From Bog-473 sp963753115 (GTDB lineage: Bacteria > Actinomycetota > Acidimicrobiia > Acidimicrobiales > RAAP-2): DNA of 64,000 bases. Positions 8,490-16,798 of this stretch are shown piece by piece (position 1 is the first letter of the stretch; every line of letters begins with the position of its first letter). The notes beneath the pieces are model-generated. The model saw only the letters and a program-made list of their open reading frames with translations, was not told where the DNA came from and searched no databases. The stretch is from the NCBI GenBank assembly GCA_963753115.1, contig CAVWBB010000013.1:124001-188000 (forward strand), in the 5' to 3' direction. The translations under genes were made by a program, and so were the position numbers.

Positions 8490-9433
8490 CATCTCGGGGT
8501 CGAGCTGCGCAGCACTTGTTCGAAGTTGGAGAGGGTGGTCTGCAGCTCGACCTCGTCCGTGCCGAACTGCTCCAAGTAGGCCCCGAGTCGCAAGGACGCC
8601 AGCCCATTGATGGTGTCGAGGTGCTGCAAGTCCCGGTTGACCACGGCGGCGGCGTTGTTCCTTGCCCCCCGGGCCGCCGCCGGCACCTTGCTGCCCGCCA
8701 GGAAGGCCTGGTACTGCTGCAGCGACGAGATGTACGGGGTGATCACCGCCGTCACCTTTGGGATCGTCGGGATACCGGACAAGGAGTGAAGGCCCTGCTG
8801 CGCCGTCGTCGTGGCGGTGAGGGCGGACTCGGTGGCCGACCGGGCCCGAGAGATCTCAGAAGAAGTCGGGGCCTTGGGGGTCGATGCCGCCGGTGGTCCG
8901 GCTGGGGTCGGTTGGTGCAGCGAGACGACGATCGCCGTCGCCGCCACGAGGACGACGACGACACAGGCCAGGACCGACAACGTGATGACGGTGCGGCTCG
9001 GTCTCCTTGGTCCCTGGCGCCCCGCCGGGCGCGGGTGCAGGATTCCTGACGGGAATGGCGGATCGCCCGCGAGCTCCCAGTGCGCCTCCGCCCTCGACGC
9101 GGAGGTGGGAGCGGGCTCGAAGTTGGGGATCTTCGGGGGCGTGACGTCGGGCGCGGGCTCCCACCCAGGCAAGGGCGCGATGTCAACGTCGGGACCTTTT
9201 TCGGCGCTGCGATTGGGCCTCTGCGTGGCTCCGGAGCCGGACTCCTTCAAGGAGTGTTGCACTGCGGCCACGTTACGCCCTGAACGCGGGTCGTGCGCTG
9301 GGACCTTGTTCCGTCCGGGCCTCGTCCGCCCGGCGCCCCCGGCGCCCTCGTCGTTCAGCGGGGAGGTGGGGTCAGCGGTGGAGATGCCCCAGTATGCGAG
9401 GTCGAGCGGGGCGAGAGAAAGTCCCCTGGCCAA
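8489..9433 (-). CDS. Single-pass membrane protein, paralog B
   Basis: A protein of up to 314 residues, starting with TTG at 9433, 15 bp after the stop of paralog A. Residues 1 to ~30 (with DLAYWGISTADPTSPLNDEG) look like a relic of the tadA 5' end, so the native start may lie further in. A Pro/Glu-rich cytoplasmic part follows, then one membrane segment (VITLSVLACVVVVLVAATAI) and an outer domain of about 130 residues. The outer domain shares PYISSLQ-Y--FLAGS-VPA and LGAYL-QFGTD--LQTTL with paralog A. Family unknown. The stop overlaps the proposed ATG of tadA, suggesting translational coupling. Confidence 0.7.
   Translation of the reverse strand: MARGLSLAPLDLAYWGISTADPTSPLNDEGAGGAGRTRPGRNKVPAHDPRSGRNVAAVQHSLKESGSGATQRPNRSAEKGPDVDIAPLPGWEPAPDVTPPKIPNFEPAPTSASRAEAHWELAGDPPFPSGILHPRPAGRQGPRRPSRTVITLSVLACVVVVLVAATAIVVSLHQPTPAGPPAASTPKAPTSSEISRARSATESALTATTTAQQGLHSLSGIPTIPKVTAVITPYISSLQQYQAFLAGSKVPAAARGARNNAAAVVNRDLQHLDTINGLASLRLGAYLEQFGTDEVELQTTLSNFEQVLRSSTPR
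9340..9433 (-). repeat. Relic of the tadA 5' end between the two paralogs
   Basis: The segment cgacctcgcatactggggc occurs here and again at 8437-8455 inside the 5' end of tadA, in both cases shortly after the stop of a paralog. The deduced peptides align beyond the exact match: DLAYWGISTADPTSPLNDEG here against DLAYWGIATPDATDPLSDDD in tadA. This is what a tandem duplication of paralog plus tadA start would leave. Confidence 0.65.
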
Positions 9434-9448
9434 CCCCTGTGGACGGCC

Positions 9449-10775
9449 TCACGGGCTGGGGGTCCCGAGGTCGTGCTCGAGCGCGCCGAGGGTCGTCTGC
9501 AGCCGTGTGGAATCGGTGCCGAACTGCTGCAGATACGCGCCCAGCTGTTCGGGGGGAGCGATGCGATGGTGTCGAGGAACGTCAACTCCTGACGCACTTG
9601 CGTTGCGGCACTGGCCGCCGCCGCCCGCGCGGGTGCCGGAACGGTGCTGCCTGCGAGGAAGCTCTCGTAGAGCTGCAGCGACGAGATGTAGGGGTAGATC
9701 ACCTTTGCCACGTTGCCCGTTGTCGGGAAGGTCGAGAGCGAGGTCAGGCCCACTTGGGCCGCAGTCGTCGCCGAGTCCACGGCATCGGTGGCCGACTGCA
9801 TCCGGGCGGCGTCGGGAGAGGGCGACACGCGGGGCGCCGATTGCGAGTGCGCAGTCGCGCTCGGGGTGCCGGCAGTCGAATGGTGGAGCGAGCGCACGGC
9901 CACAACGGCGGCGACACCCACCAGGGCAAGGACCGCCAGCACGACGGTCGCGGTGAAGACCCGGCTCCTCGGCTGTCGTTTGCCGTCCTTCCTGGAGCGC
10001 CTCTTGGCCGGGACCTCTGTCGTGTCGTCACTCGCCTCGAGCACCGGCGCTGACGACGCCGACCACGGAGCTGCCTCGGGCTCGGCTTCGAACGCCGCGG
10101 GCCACGCCGCCGCCGCCGGGACAGCCTCCACCGCGGCGGCTTCTGGCTCGAAGATCGGTACCGGACGTGGCTCGGGCTCCGGACGCGGTTCCCATGCGCC
10201 CTCCTGGCTCAGGTCCGGCTCTGCCCAGGGCGCCACATCGTCGTCTGGCGCCTGATGGCCGTGCTCGTCGGCTCTCGGCTCGAATGCAGCGACGGCGGTC
10301 GCCGGCACTTCGAGGTCCGGCTCGGTCCGGGGCACGAGCACGGCGCCGGGCTCCAGTTCGTGATCCGGGTCCGGCTCGTCGTCGAGATCGGGCCACGACG
10401 TCCCGGTCGCCGCCGCTTCTGGACCCTGCGCCTCGGCCATCTCGTCGACGCCCTCGTCTCTGCCTCGAGCCCTCGTCTCTGCCTCGGCGTCCTCGGTTTC
10501 TCGGCCTCGGGGTCCTCGACGGAACGGCGCACCGTATCGACGATCCGATCGAAGGCGGCCCCGGCGCGTGCGTCGCCATCCGCCCCGCCCATGGTCTCCG
10601 GTTCTTGCAGGGCGGCTTCCCAGTCGATGTGGGAGTCATCGAGGTTGAGCTCGGCCCGGTCCTCCAGCGCGGCCGCTTCGGCGGCGATCTCGTCCTCGCC
10701 CGGGTCGGGCGCGAACACGTCCCAGTCGAAGTCCTCTTCGTTCAGGTCGGCGCCGCCGGTCAGATCGGTTGTCAT
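9449..10775 (-). CDS. Single-pass membrane protein, paralog A, two frameshifts
   Basis: About 440 residues when read across two breaks. ATG 10775 follows a strong ribosome site (GAGGAGGG). The N-terminal ~250 residues are acidic and Pro/Glu-rich (MTTDLTGGADLNEEDFDWDV, later EPRPEPEPRPVPIFEPE). One membrane segment follows (VFTATVVLAVLALVGVAAVVAV) and then an outer domain homologous to paralog B. The first break is near 10490-10505, beside an 18-bp direct repeat of period 19. The second is in the C6/G6 run at 9552-9557, where one more base restores LPPEQLGAYLQQFGTDSTRL and the shared C-terminus, ending at 9449. No known domain is recognised; a role as a cell-envelope or divisome-type bitopic protein is only a guess. 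Confidence 0.65.
10450..10486. repeat. 18-bp direct repeat, period 19
   Basis: gccctcgtctctgcctcg is present at 10450-10467 and 10469-10486. The 19-bp period is not a multiple of three, so gain or loss of one unit shifts the frame. It lies at the break in the N-terminal part of paralog A. Confidence 0.8.
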
Positions 10776-10960
10776 CGGACCCTCCTCGCGATGGCATGGT
10801 CCCGCGGGCCGTCGTGCTGTGCGCACCCCTCAACGGGCGCGTCAGCCCCGATCACTTGCGCGGGCAGCCCGTCAGAGGGCGCCGCGGCCTCCCGGCCGAG
10901 CCTTGGGTCCACGCCTGCCCTATCGGTCAGGAGCACACGCCGGTTGAGTCCTACCTGAAG

Positions 10961-11045
10961 CGGAGGAGGTGGGATTTGAACCCACGGTTGGTTGCCCAAC
11001 ACACGATTTCCAGTCGTGCCGATTCGGCCGCTCTCGCACTCCTCC
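10961..11045 (-). tRNA. tRNA-Ser (GGA)
   Basis: On the minus strand a class II tRNA has the acceptor GGAGGAG/CTCCTCC, discriminator G, and an anticodon loop CTGGAAA (anticodon GGA). Its long variable arm contains TTGGGCAACCAA. Both ends are identical to the tRNA-Ser (CGA) at 7651-7736. CCA is not encoded. Confidence 0.93.
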
Positions 11046-11287
11046 GAGGTTGCAGCCTGGTCAGGCTAACGGCCCTGCCAGGCACTGTCGGTCCGGTTCG
11101 GGCGAAACCGGGCCCGGGCCTCCGAGTTGGCGTCGTCTCCAAAGCAACTCTGGTTCGTGTTTCGTTCATCATTCGGAACGTTTTGGGAATTGATCGTTCG
11201 TGGATCAAGGGGGGCTCGTGGAGCGCCGAAGAAGCACGCACAAGGCCACGCGCAAGCGGAGCGGGCCTGACCGATGCACGGAGGCTG

Positions 11288-11782
11288 ATGGTGTTCCGAC
11301 GGATTCTCGTGGCCCTCGATGGCTCCGACGACGCTCGTGCGGCGTTCGTGTTCGTGAGCAACGTGGCCCGTCACTTCGACGCGCAGGTGTGGTTCATTCA
11401 GCTCACCGACGAGTCCTCGCGGCGCCGCTGCGAGATCGTGACCGACGTCGGTCAGCGCGGGCGCCGCGTGGCGAATCAGTTCTCCGTGAGCGGGGCCACC
11501 CGTGGTGCGCGCAACCAGCAGCTCGCGAGCGGCATCGCCGAGGCGGCGCAGACCTACGGGGCTGATCTGATCGTCCTGGGGCTCGACCGCCGCCGCGTGA
11601 CGCGTCACGGCTTCGGCTCCAGCGTGCGAGAGCAACTGACCGCGGCGACGAATGTCCCCGTGCTGATGGCCCCGAAGCGGGCCACCACCCGGGTCCCCGT
11701 CGCGACGCGACGCGACGTCGTCATCGCCCTCGGCCCGGCCCCAAGACCGGTCATGGCGGGCGCCGGCTTGGCGCATGTTTGA
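11288..11782 (+). CDS. Universal stress protein family protein
   Basis: A 164-residue single-domain UspA-fold protein. It opens with the family signature FRRILVALDGSDDARAA and ends the core with GADLIVLGLDRRRVTRHGFGSSV...NVPVLMAP, which corresponds to the nucleotide-binding G-x2-G-x9-G(S/T) region. ATG 11288 follows GGAGG; the in-frame sequence upstream is not protein-like. Its last 8 bp overlap a second small Usp gene, so the two should be cotranscribed and may form a heterodimer. The stress or ligand involved cannot be told. Confidence 0.8.
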   Translation: MVFRRILVALDGSDDARAAFVFVSNVARHFDAQVWFIQLTDESSRRRCEIVTDVGQRGRRVANQFSVSGATRGARNQQLASGIAEAAQTYGADLIVLGLDRRRVTRHGFGSSVREQLTAATNVPVLMAPKRATTRVPVATRRDVVIALGPAPRPVMAGAGLAHV

Positions 11783-12134
11783 GAACGTCGTGGTCGGCGC
11801 CGCCGACACCGAAGGTGGGGCGCGTGCGGTCAGCCGGGCGCTCGAGGTGGCCCGGACCTCGGGCGGCACGGTGCACCTCGTCACTGCGTTCCGCCGCGAG
11901 CCCGTCGAGGCCATGCCGGCCCGGTTCCGCGACCTGGCGGCGCGGACGTCCGTCAGGGTCCGGACACACCCGGTGCGCGCCGACCCTGTCGAAGCGATCA
12001 CCAGGGTGGCGGCCGAGGAGGGCGCGGACCTGATCGTGCTGGGGGCCCGGGCAGCAAACCAGGGCTCCCGCCGCCTGTCCGGCGTTCCCCAGGGCGTGAT
12101 GGACAGTGTGGAGTGCGCCGTCCTGGTGGTGTAG
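11775..12134 (+). CDS. Universal stress protein family protein, second copy
   Basis: A 119-residue UspA-like protein (MFENVVVGAADTEGGARAVS at the start, GADLIVLGARAANQGSRRLSG then ECAVLVV at the end). It overlaps the preceding Usp gene by 8 bp. It is shorter than the usual ~140 residues, with a reduced middle. The final G-x-x-SRRLSGVPQ segment keeps the phosphate-binding glycine pattern of ATP-binding Usp proteins. The pair was probably formed by duplication, though the two sequences are now clearly different. Confidence 0.75.
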   Translation: MFENVVVGAADTEGGARAVSRALEVARTSGGTVHLVTAFRREPVEAMPARFRDLAARTSVRVRTHPVRADPVEAITRVAAEEGADLIVLGARAANQGSRRLSGVPQGVMDSVECAVLVV

Positions 12135-12186
12135 GGAGCCCGGAGGGGGCCAGCCGCTAACCTGACCCTCGCGCCGCCCGATGTTG

Positions 12187-12298
12187 GGTGCGGTGGCCGG
12201 GTCCTGCGCAACGGCCGCTCGTGAATCGAGTCAGGGTCGGAAGGCAGCAGCTCTCAGCGGGTATGGCCGGGTGCCGTAGCCAACCTGGCCGCCGCACC
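12187..12298 (+). ncRNA. ffs: Signal recognition particle RNA, small bacterial type
   Basis: The terminal strands ggtgcggtggcc and ggccgccgcacc pair. The conserved apical hairpin is present as gtcagggtcggaaggcagcagc, with the GGAA tetraloop region and the A-rich asymmetric bulge that bind Ffh. The length (~112 nt) and the position directly upstream of dnaX are typical of high-GC Gram-positives. Confidence 0.88.
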
Positions 12299-12362
12299 GA
12301 GCACCGGGCGGCGTTGTCCGAGCGCAAGGGGTTGTCTGAGCGCATGGGTAGGCTCGGCCGCC

Positions 12363-14250
12363 ATGGCCGACGCTCCTTTCGTTTCCCTCTACCGGCGCTT
12401 CCGGCCGGGTCGGTTCGACGAACTCAGGGGCCAGGACCACGTGGTGCGCGCCCTGCGCAGCGCCGTTCGGGACGACCGGGTCTCGCACGCCTACCTCTTC
12501 AGCGGGCCGAGGGGGACGGGCAAGACGTCCTCGGCGCGGATTCTGGCCAAGGCGCTCAACTGCGAGGCGCCCGTCGACGGCGAGCCCTGTGGCATCTGCA
12601 CGTCGTGCGTCGAGATCACCCAGGGCAGCTCCCTCAATGTCCACGAGCTCGATGCGGCGTCCAACAACGGCGTCGATGCCATGCGCGATCTCGTGGCCCA
12701 TGCCGGACTGGGCACGCCGGGACGTTGGAAGGTGTACATCGTCGACGAGGTCCACATGCTGTCGACGGCGGCGGCCAACGCCCTGTTGAAGACGTTGGAA
12801 GAGCCACCGAGCCACGTCGTCTTCGTGCTGGCGACCACGGACCCGCAGAAGGTGCCACCGACCATCCGGAGCCGGACCCAGCATCTCGAGTTCCGGCTCC
12901 TGGGCGCGGAGACATTGCACAGCCTGCTCGAGTCGGTCAACGAGGAGGCGGGGCTCCAGGTCGACGAGGAGGCGCTCGAAGCTGCCGTGCGGCGAGGCCG
13001 GGGGTCGGCTCGGGACGCGCTCTCTGCGCTGGATCAGGTCGTCGCGTCCGGGTCCGCCGACGCGGCCCGCCCCGAACTGGCCGCTGTCCTCGGCGCCCTG
13101 GCCGATGGTGACGTCAATCAGGTGCTGGTGGCGCTCAGCGCGTTGCTGGCCGGCGGGTGGGGCCCGCAGCAGCTCGCCACAGAGTTGATCGATGATCTCC
13201 GCCAGGTGTTCCTCGCCGCGCTGGCGCCCGAGTTGTGCACGGTGTCCGGGCCGTCGCTCGAACGGTTCCGCGGGCTGGCCGAGGCGATGGGCCTCGCCCG
13301 TGTGGTGCGCAGCATGGAGATCCTGGGGCACGCGTTGGTCGACATGCGCGAGGCACCCGACGCGCAGGTCGTCCTCGAGATCTCCGCCGTGCGCGCGGTG
13401 CGACCGGACCTCGACTCCGGCATGGAGGCGCTGTCGGAGAGGGTGAGCGTCCTGGAGCGTGCGCAGTCCGGTGCACCTGCCTTCCCCCGGCCGGGCGTCC
13501 CGGCCGGGCGGGGCGCCCCAGCCGGAGCCGATCAGGCCGCGCCCGTGCCAGACGCCGCCGTGTCGCACATCCCGGCGGCACCACGTCCGCCCTCCGAAGT
13601 GGCCCGCAAACCCTCCATCGGTGCGATGCGGCGCAGCAAGGAGGGAGCCGCACCGCCGGCGCCATCGGCGGCGGCATCGCCGAGGGCACCGTCTGCGTCA
13701 TCGGAACCGTCTCCGGCTCCACCTCCGCCGTCCGAGACCGCCGCCACGGAACACGAAGGGGAAGCGGGCACGCCCGCCACCGCACCCGCCACCCGCACCC
13801 GCACCCGCACCCGCCACCGTCGCGCTCGATCGCGACAGCCTCACGGAGGCCTGGGGCGACGGGATCCTGCAGTCCCTGCCGGCGCGGGCCAAGGCGCGCT
13901 ACGCCAGTGGCCGCTTCGTCGCCGTCGACGAGGAGGGCGCCCACTTCGCCTTGCCCAACGCGGCGCACCGGGAGCAGTGCACCGAGCAGAAGGCCGTCGT
14001 GGAAGCGGCCCTGAGCGACCACTTCGGGACGAACGTCACGTTGGTCCTCCAGATCGACGAGACCGCGTCCCCGGCAGCGCCGCGCGCCACGCCGTCCCCG
14101 GGTGCCGCCCCGCCGCCGGCCCCGCCGCCCGACGACGTCGAGGACATGGACCCGCACGACCTGGCGGAGGACTCGTCGGGCGATCATGCATCCGATGCGG
14201 AGGCACGCCTCTTACAGGCGTTCCCCGGCGCCAGCGAGGTCCCCGGCTAG
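12363..14250 (+). CDS. dnaX: DNA polymerase III subunits gamma/tau, one frameshift
   Basis: The clamp-loader ATPase of the replisome. The N-terminal AAA+ domain has the Walker A motif GPRGTGKTS, a zinc module (Cys in LNCEAP, then CGICTSC), the Walker B motif IVDEVHML and the SRT-Q sensor region. A Pro/Ala-rich linker follows (~370-470). The frame then changes from 0 to +1 within an acccgc hexamer repeat (about 13760-13815), after which the C-terminal part reads DRDSLTEAWGDGILQSLP and onward to the stop at 14250. Reading on in the first frame instead gives an Arg-rich protein to 14450 that overlaps recR. A consensus error is likeliest, but programmed frameshifting is known for dnaX. The stop abuts recR. 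Confidence 0.9.
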
Positions 14251-14850
14251 ATGTACACGGGCCCTCTCCGCACCCTCATCGAAGAGCTCGGTCGGCTGCC
14301 CGGCATCGGGCCGAAGTCGGCGCAGCGCATCGCCTTCCATGTCCTCAAGGTCCCGGGCGAGGACGCCCGTCGACTCGCCGACGCGATCGTGGCCGTCAAG
14401 GAGCGCACGACGCTCTGCGGCGTCTGCTTCAACGTGGCGGAGTCGGGTGAGCTGTGCGCCGTGTGCAGTGACGACCGGCGTGATCCCGAGGTCATCTGCG
14501 TGGTCGAGGACCCGCGCGACATCGTGGCGGTGGAACGCACCGGCTTCAGGGGCCGCTACCACGTGCTCGGCGGCGCGCTGAGCCCGCTCGACGGCATCGG
14601 CCGGGATCAGCTCCGCCTGCGCGAGCTGCTGGACCGTATCGATGCCGGGATCATCCGGGAGGCCATCGTCTGCACCAACCCCACCATCGAAGGTGAGGCC
14701 ACCGCCATGCTGGTGGCCCGCGAGCTCACCCCTCGTGGCGTCGTCGTCTCCCGGCTGGCCAGCGGCCTCCCCGTCGGCGGGGATCTCGAGTACGCCGACG
14801 AGCTGACCCTCGGACGCGCACTCGAGGGACGCCGGCCGCTCGAGGTCTGA
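14251..14850 (+). CDS. recR: Recombination mediator RecR
   Basis: A 199-residue RecR, which with RecO loads RecA at gaps. The helix-hairpin-helix segment LGRLPGIGPKSAQRIAFH is followed by the Cys4 zinc finger (CGVCFNVAESGELCAVC), the Toprim domain (ICVVEDPRDIVAVERT) and the C-terminal Walker-B-like region. ATG 14251 starts on the base after the dnaX stop, so translation is probably coupled. The small protein YbaB, often encoded between dnaX and recR, is absent here. Confidence 0.95.
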   Translation: MYTGPLRTLIEELGRLPGIGPKSAQRIAFHVLKVPGEDARRLADAIVAVKERTTLCGVCFNVAESGELCAVCSDDRRDPEVICVVEDPRDIVAVERTGFRGRYHVLGGALSPLDGIGRDQLRLRELLDRIDAGIIREAIVCTNPTIEGEATAMLVARELTPRGVVVSRLASGLPVGGDLEYADELTLGRALEGRRPLEV

Positions 14851-14893
14851 TCAGCGGGACGGGGCGCACCCGCCCGTCCCGTACAATTGGCCG

Positions 14894-15919
14894 ATGCGGA
14901 TCGCCATCGTGGGAGCAACAGGGCAGGTAGGCGTGGTCCTGCGCGCCATCCTGGCGGAGCGCCGCTTCCCGGTGGACTCCATGCGGTACCTCGCTTCCGC
15001 CCGTTCCGCCGGCTCGACGCTGCCGTGGGGCGACGGCGAAGTCGTCGTCGAGGACGCCGACACGGCCGACCTCTCCGGCATCGATCTCGCCCTGTGCTCC
15101 GCCCCGGCCTCGGTGTCGCGGGCACTGGCGCCGAGGCTCGCCGCGGCCGGGGCAACCGTGATCGACAACTCCTCGGCCTGGCGCATGGACCCCGACGTCC
15201 CCCTCGTCGTGCCCGAGGCCAACGCCGCCGAGCTGCGCTCCATCCCCAAGGGCATCGTGGCGAACCCCAACTGCACCACCATGGTCGCCATCCCCGTCCT
15301 CAAGCCCCTCCATGACGAGGCCGGCCTGCGGCGACTCGTGGTCGCCACGTACCAAGCGGTCTCGGGAGGGGGCGTCGAAGCCGTCCGTGAACTCGCCGAG
15401 CAGCTCTCGAAGACGGCGGACCGGGCTTCCGACCTCACGTTCGACGGGTCGTCGGTCGACTTCCCGGCCCGCAGCGTGTATCCGGCCCCGATCGCGTACA
15501 ACGTGATCCCGCTGCAGTTCACGATCGTCGACGACGGCTCCTTCGAGACCGACGAGGAGCAGAAGTACTGCAACGAGGCCCGCAAGATCCTTGGCCTCCC
15601 CGACCTCGCGGTGACCACCACCTGCGTGCGAGTGCCCGTCTTCACCGGGCACTCGGCCGCCGTCGTCTGTGAGTTCGAGCGGCCCATCAGCCCCGAACGC
15701 GCCACCGAGGTGTTGCGGACCGCCCCGGGGGTCGAGCTGGCCGAGATCCCCACGCCGCTGATGGCAGCCGGCCGCGATGTCTCCTATGTCGGCCGCATCC
15801 GGCGGGCCCAGGGTGCTCCCAACGCACTGGCCCTCTTCGTCTCCGGTGACAACCTGCGCAAGGGTGCTGCGCTCAACGTCGTGCAGATCGCCGAGGAACT
15901 GCTGGCGCTGCGCTCCTGA
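14894..15919 (+). CDS. asd: Aspartate-semialdehyde dehydrogenase
   Basis: A 341-residue enzyme reducing aspartyl phosphate to aspartate semialdehyde in the lysine/threonine/methionine pathway. The NADP-binding motif is GATGQVG at residues 7-13. The nucleophile is Cys127 in NPNCTTM, and the general-base His lies in VFTGHSAA. The AYQAVSGGG-type segment shows it belongs to the bacterial Asd family rather than the ArgC family. Length is standard. It is 43 bp downstream of recR and may have its own promoter. It is convergent with phoU (12 bp apart). Confidence 0.95.
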   Translation: MRIAIVGATGQVGVVLRAILAERRFPVDSMRYLASARSAGSTLPWGDGEVVVEDADTADLSGIDLALCSAPASVSRALAPRLAAAGATVIDNSSAWRMDPDVPLVVPEANAAELRSIPKGIVANPNCTTMVAIPVLKPLHDEAGLRRLVVATYQAVSGGGVEAVRELAEQLSKTADRASDLTFDGSSVDFPARSVYPAPIAYNVIPLQFTIVDDGSFETDEEQKYCNEARKILGLPDLAVTTTCVRVPVFTGHSAAVVCEFERPISPERATEVLRTAPGVELAEIPTPLMAAGRDVSYVGRIRRAQGAPNALALFVSGDNLRKGAALNVVQIAEELLALRS

Positions 15920-15931
15920 TCCGGAGGAGGA

Positions 15932-16693
15932 TCAGTCCGGCCCCGACGAGACAGGCTCCGGGCCGCCGATCACCAAGGTCGACATGCGGCGGGCCAGGTT
16001 GACGGCGTGGTCGCCGAAGCGCTCGTAGAAGCGGGCCACCATCGCCAGCTCGATCGCCACCGGAAGTGGCATCGTTCCCGCCACCAGCTCCGCGGTGAGG
16101 GTGACGTGGAGGTCGTCGAGCTCGTCGTCGAGGTCGTCGATGGAGGAGGCAGCGTCCGCGGAGCGCTCGGCGAAGGCATCTGCCGTCTCCCGCCAGATGG
16201 TGGTGGCCACTTCGCCCATCCGCTCCACGAGTCCTCTGCTGCGGGCCGACATCTCGGCGCCGAGACCCCGCGCCGCCCTCCGCGCGATGTGCTCGGCCAG
16301 GTCGCCGTTGCGCTCCATGTCGGGGAGCATGCGCAGGATGGCCACGTACTCGCGGCGTTCGTCGGGAGTCGTCTCGCCATGGACCAGCTGGTGCTGCACC
16401 GTGGTCGAGATCTGCCCGATCAACTTGTCGATGACCTCGTCGCGCTTGACCAGTTCCTTGGCCGCGTCGCGATCGCCGGCGAGCAACGCGTGCGTCGCGC
16501 CGGCGATACCCTCGCCCACCAACCCGAAGGCCTGGGCGAACAGGCGGTCGACCTCGTGAGGCTCGGGCATCGTCCTGGGCCAGAGCGGTTGCTCCGTGAC
16601 CAGCGGCCCGATCTGCATGTGGACATCCTCGGCTTCGACCTGCTCCGGGATGGTTTTTGTGCTGCCACCGAGCTTGAACGGCATCCTGGTCAC
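15932..16693 (-). CDS. phoU: PhoU-like phosphate regulator
   Basis: A 253-residue PhoU-type protein made of two three-helix bundles, each with the metal-binding E/D-xxxD-like motif; the final repeat MVARFYERFGDHAVNLARR is diagnostic. PhoU links the Pst phosphate transporter to the sensor kinase and limits phosphate uptake. Here it carries about 40 extra N-terminal residues (MTRMPFKLGGSTKTIPEQVE and following) not usual in the family. No pst genes lie next to it in the window. The frame is intact. Confidence 0.85.
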   Translation of the reverse strand: MTRMPFKLGGSTKTIPEQVEAEDVHMQIGPLVTEQPLWPRTMPEPHEVDRLFAQAFGLVGEGIAGATHALLAGDRDAAKELVKRDEVIDKLIGQISTTVQHQLVHGETTPDERREYVAILRMLPDMERNGDLAEHIARRAARGLGAEMSARSRGLVERMGEVATTIWRETADAFAERSADAASSIDDLDDELDDLHVTLTAELVAGTMPLPVAIELAMVARFYERFGDHAVNLARRMSTLVIGGPEPVSSGPD

Positions 16694-16798
16694 GCTACCG
16701 GCTGCGTTCGGGGCTGACGACCCCCAAGTGCGGGCTGCTCACGGCACCTGCACGGGGCGGTCCCCGTTGTCGACACAACCCATCGTTACATTGGCCCC

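Noticed and set aside
12187..12298. Possible protein-coding reading through the SRP RNA region
   Set aside because: The complementary ends and the gtcagg-ggaag-cagc core identify a structured RNA.
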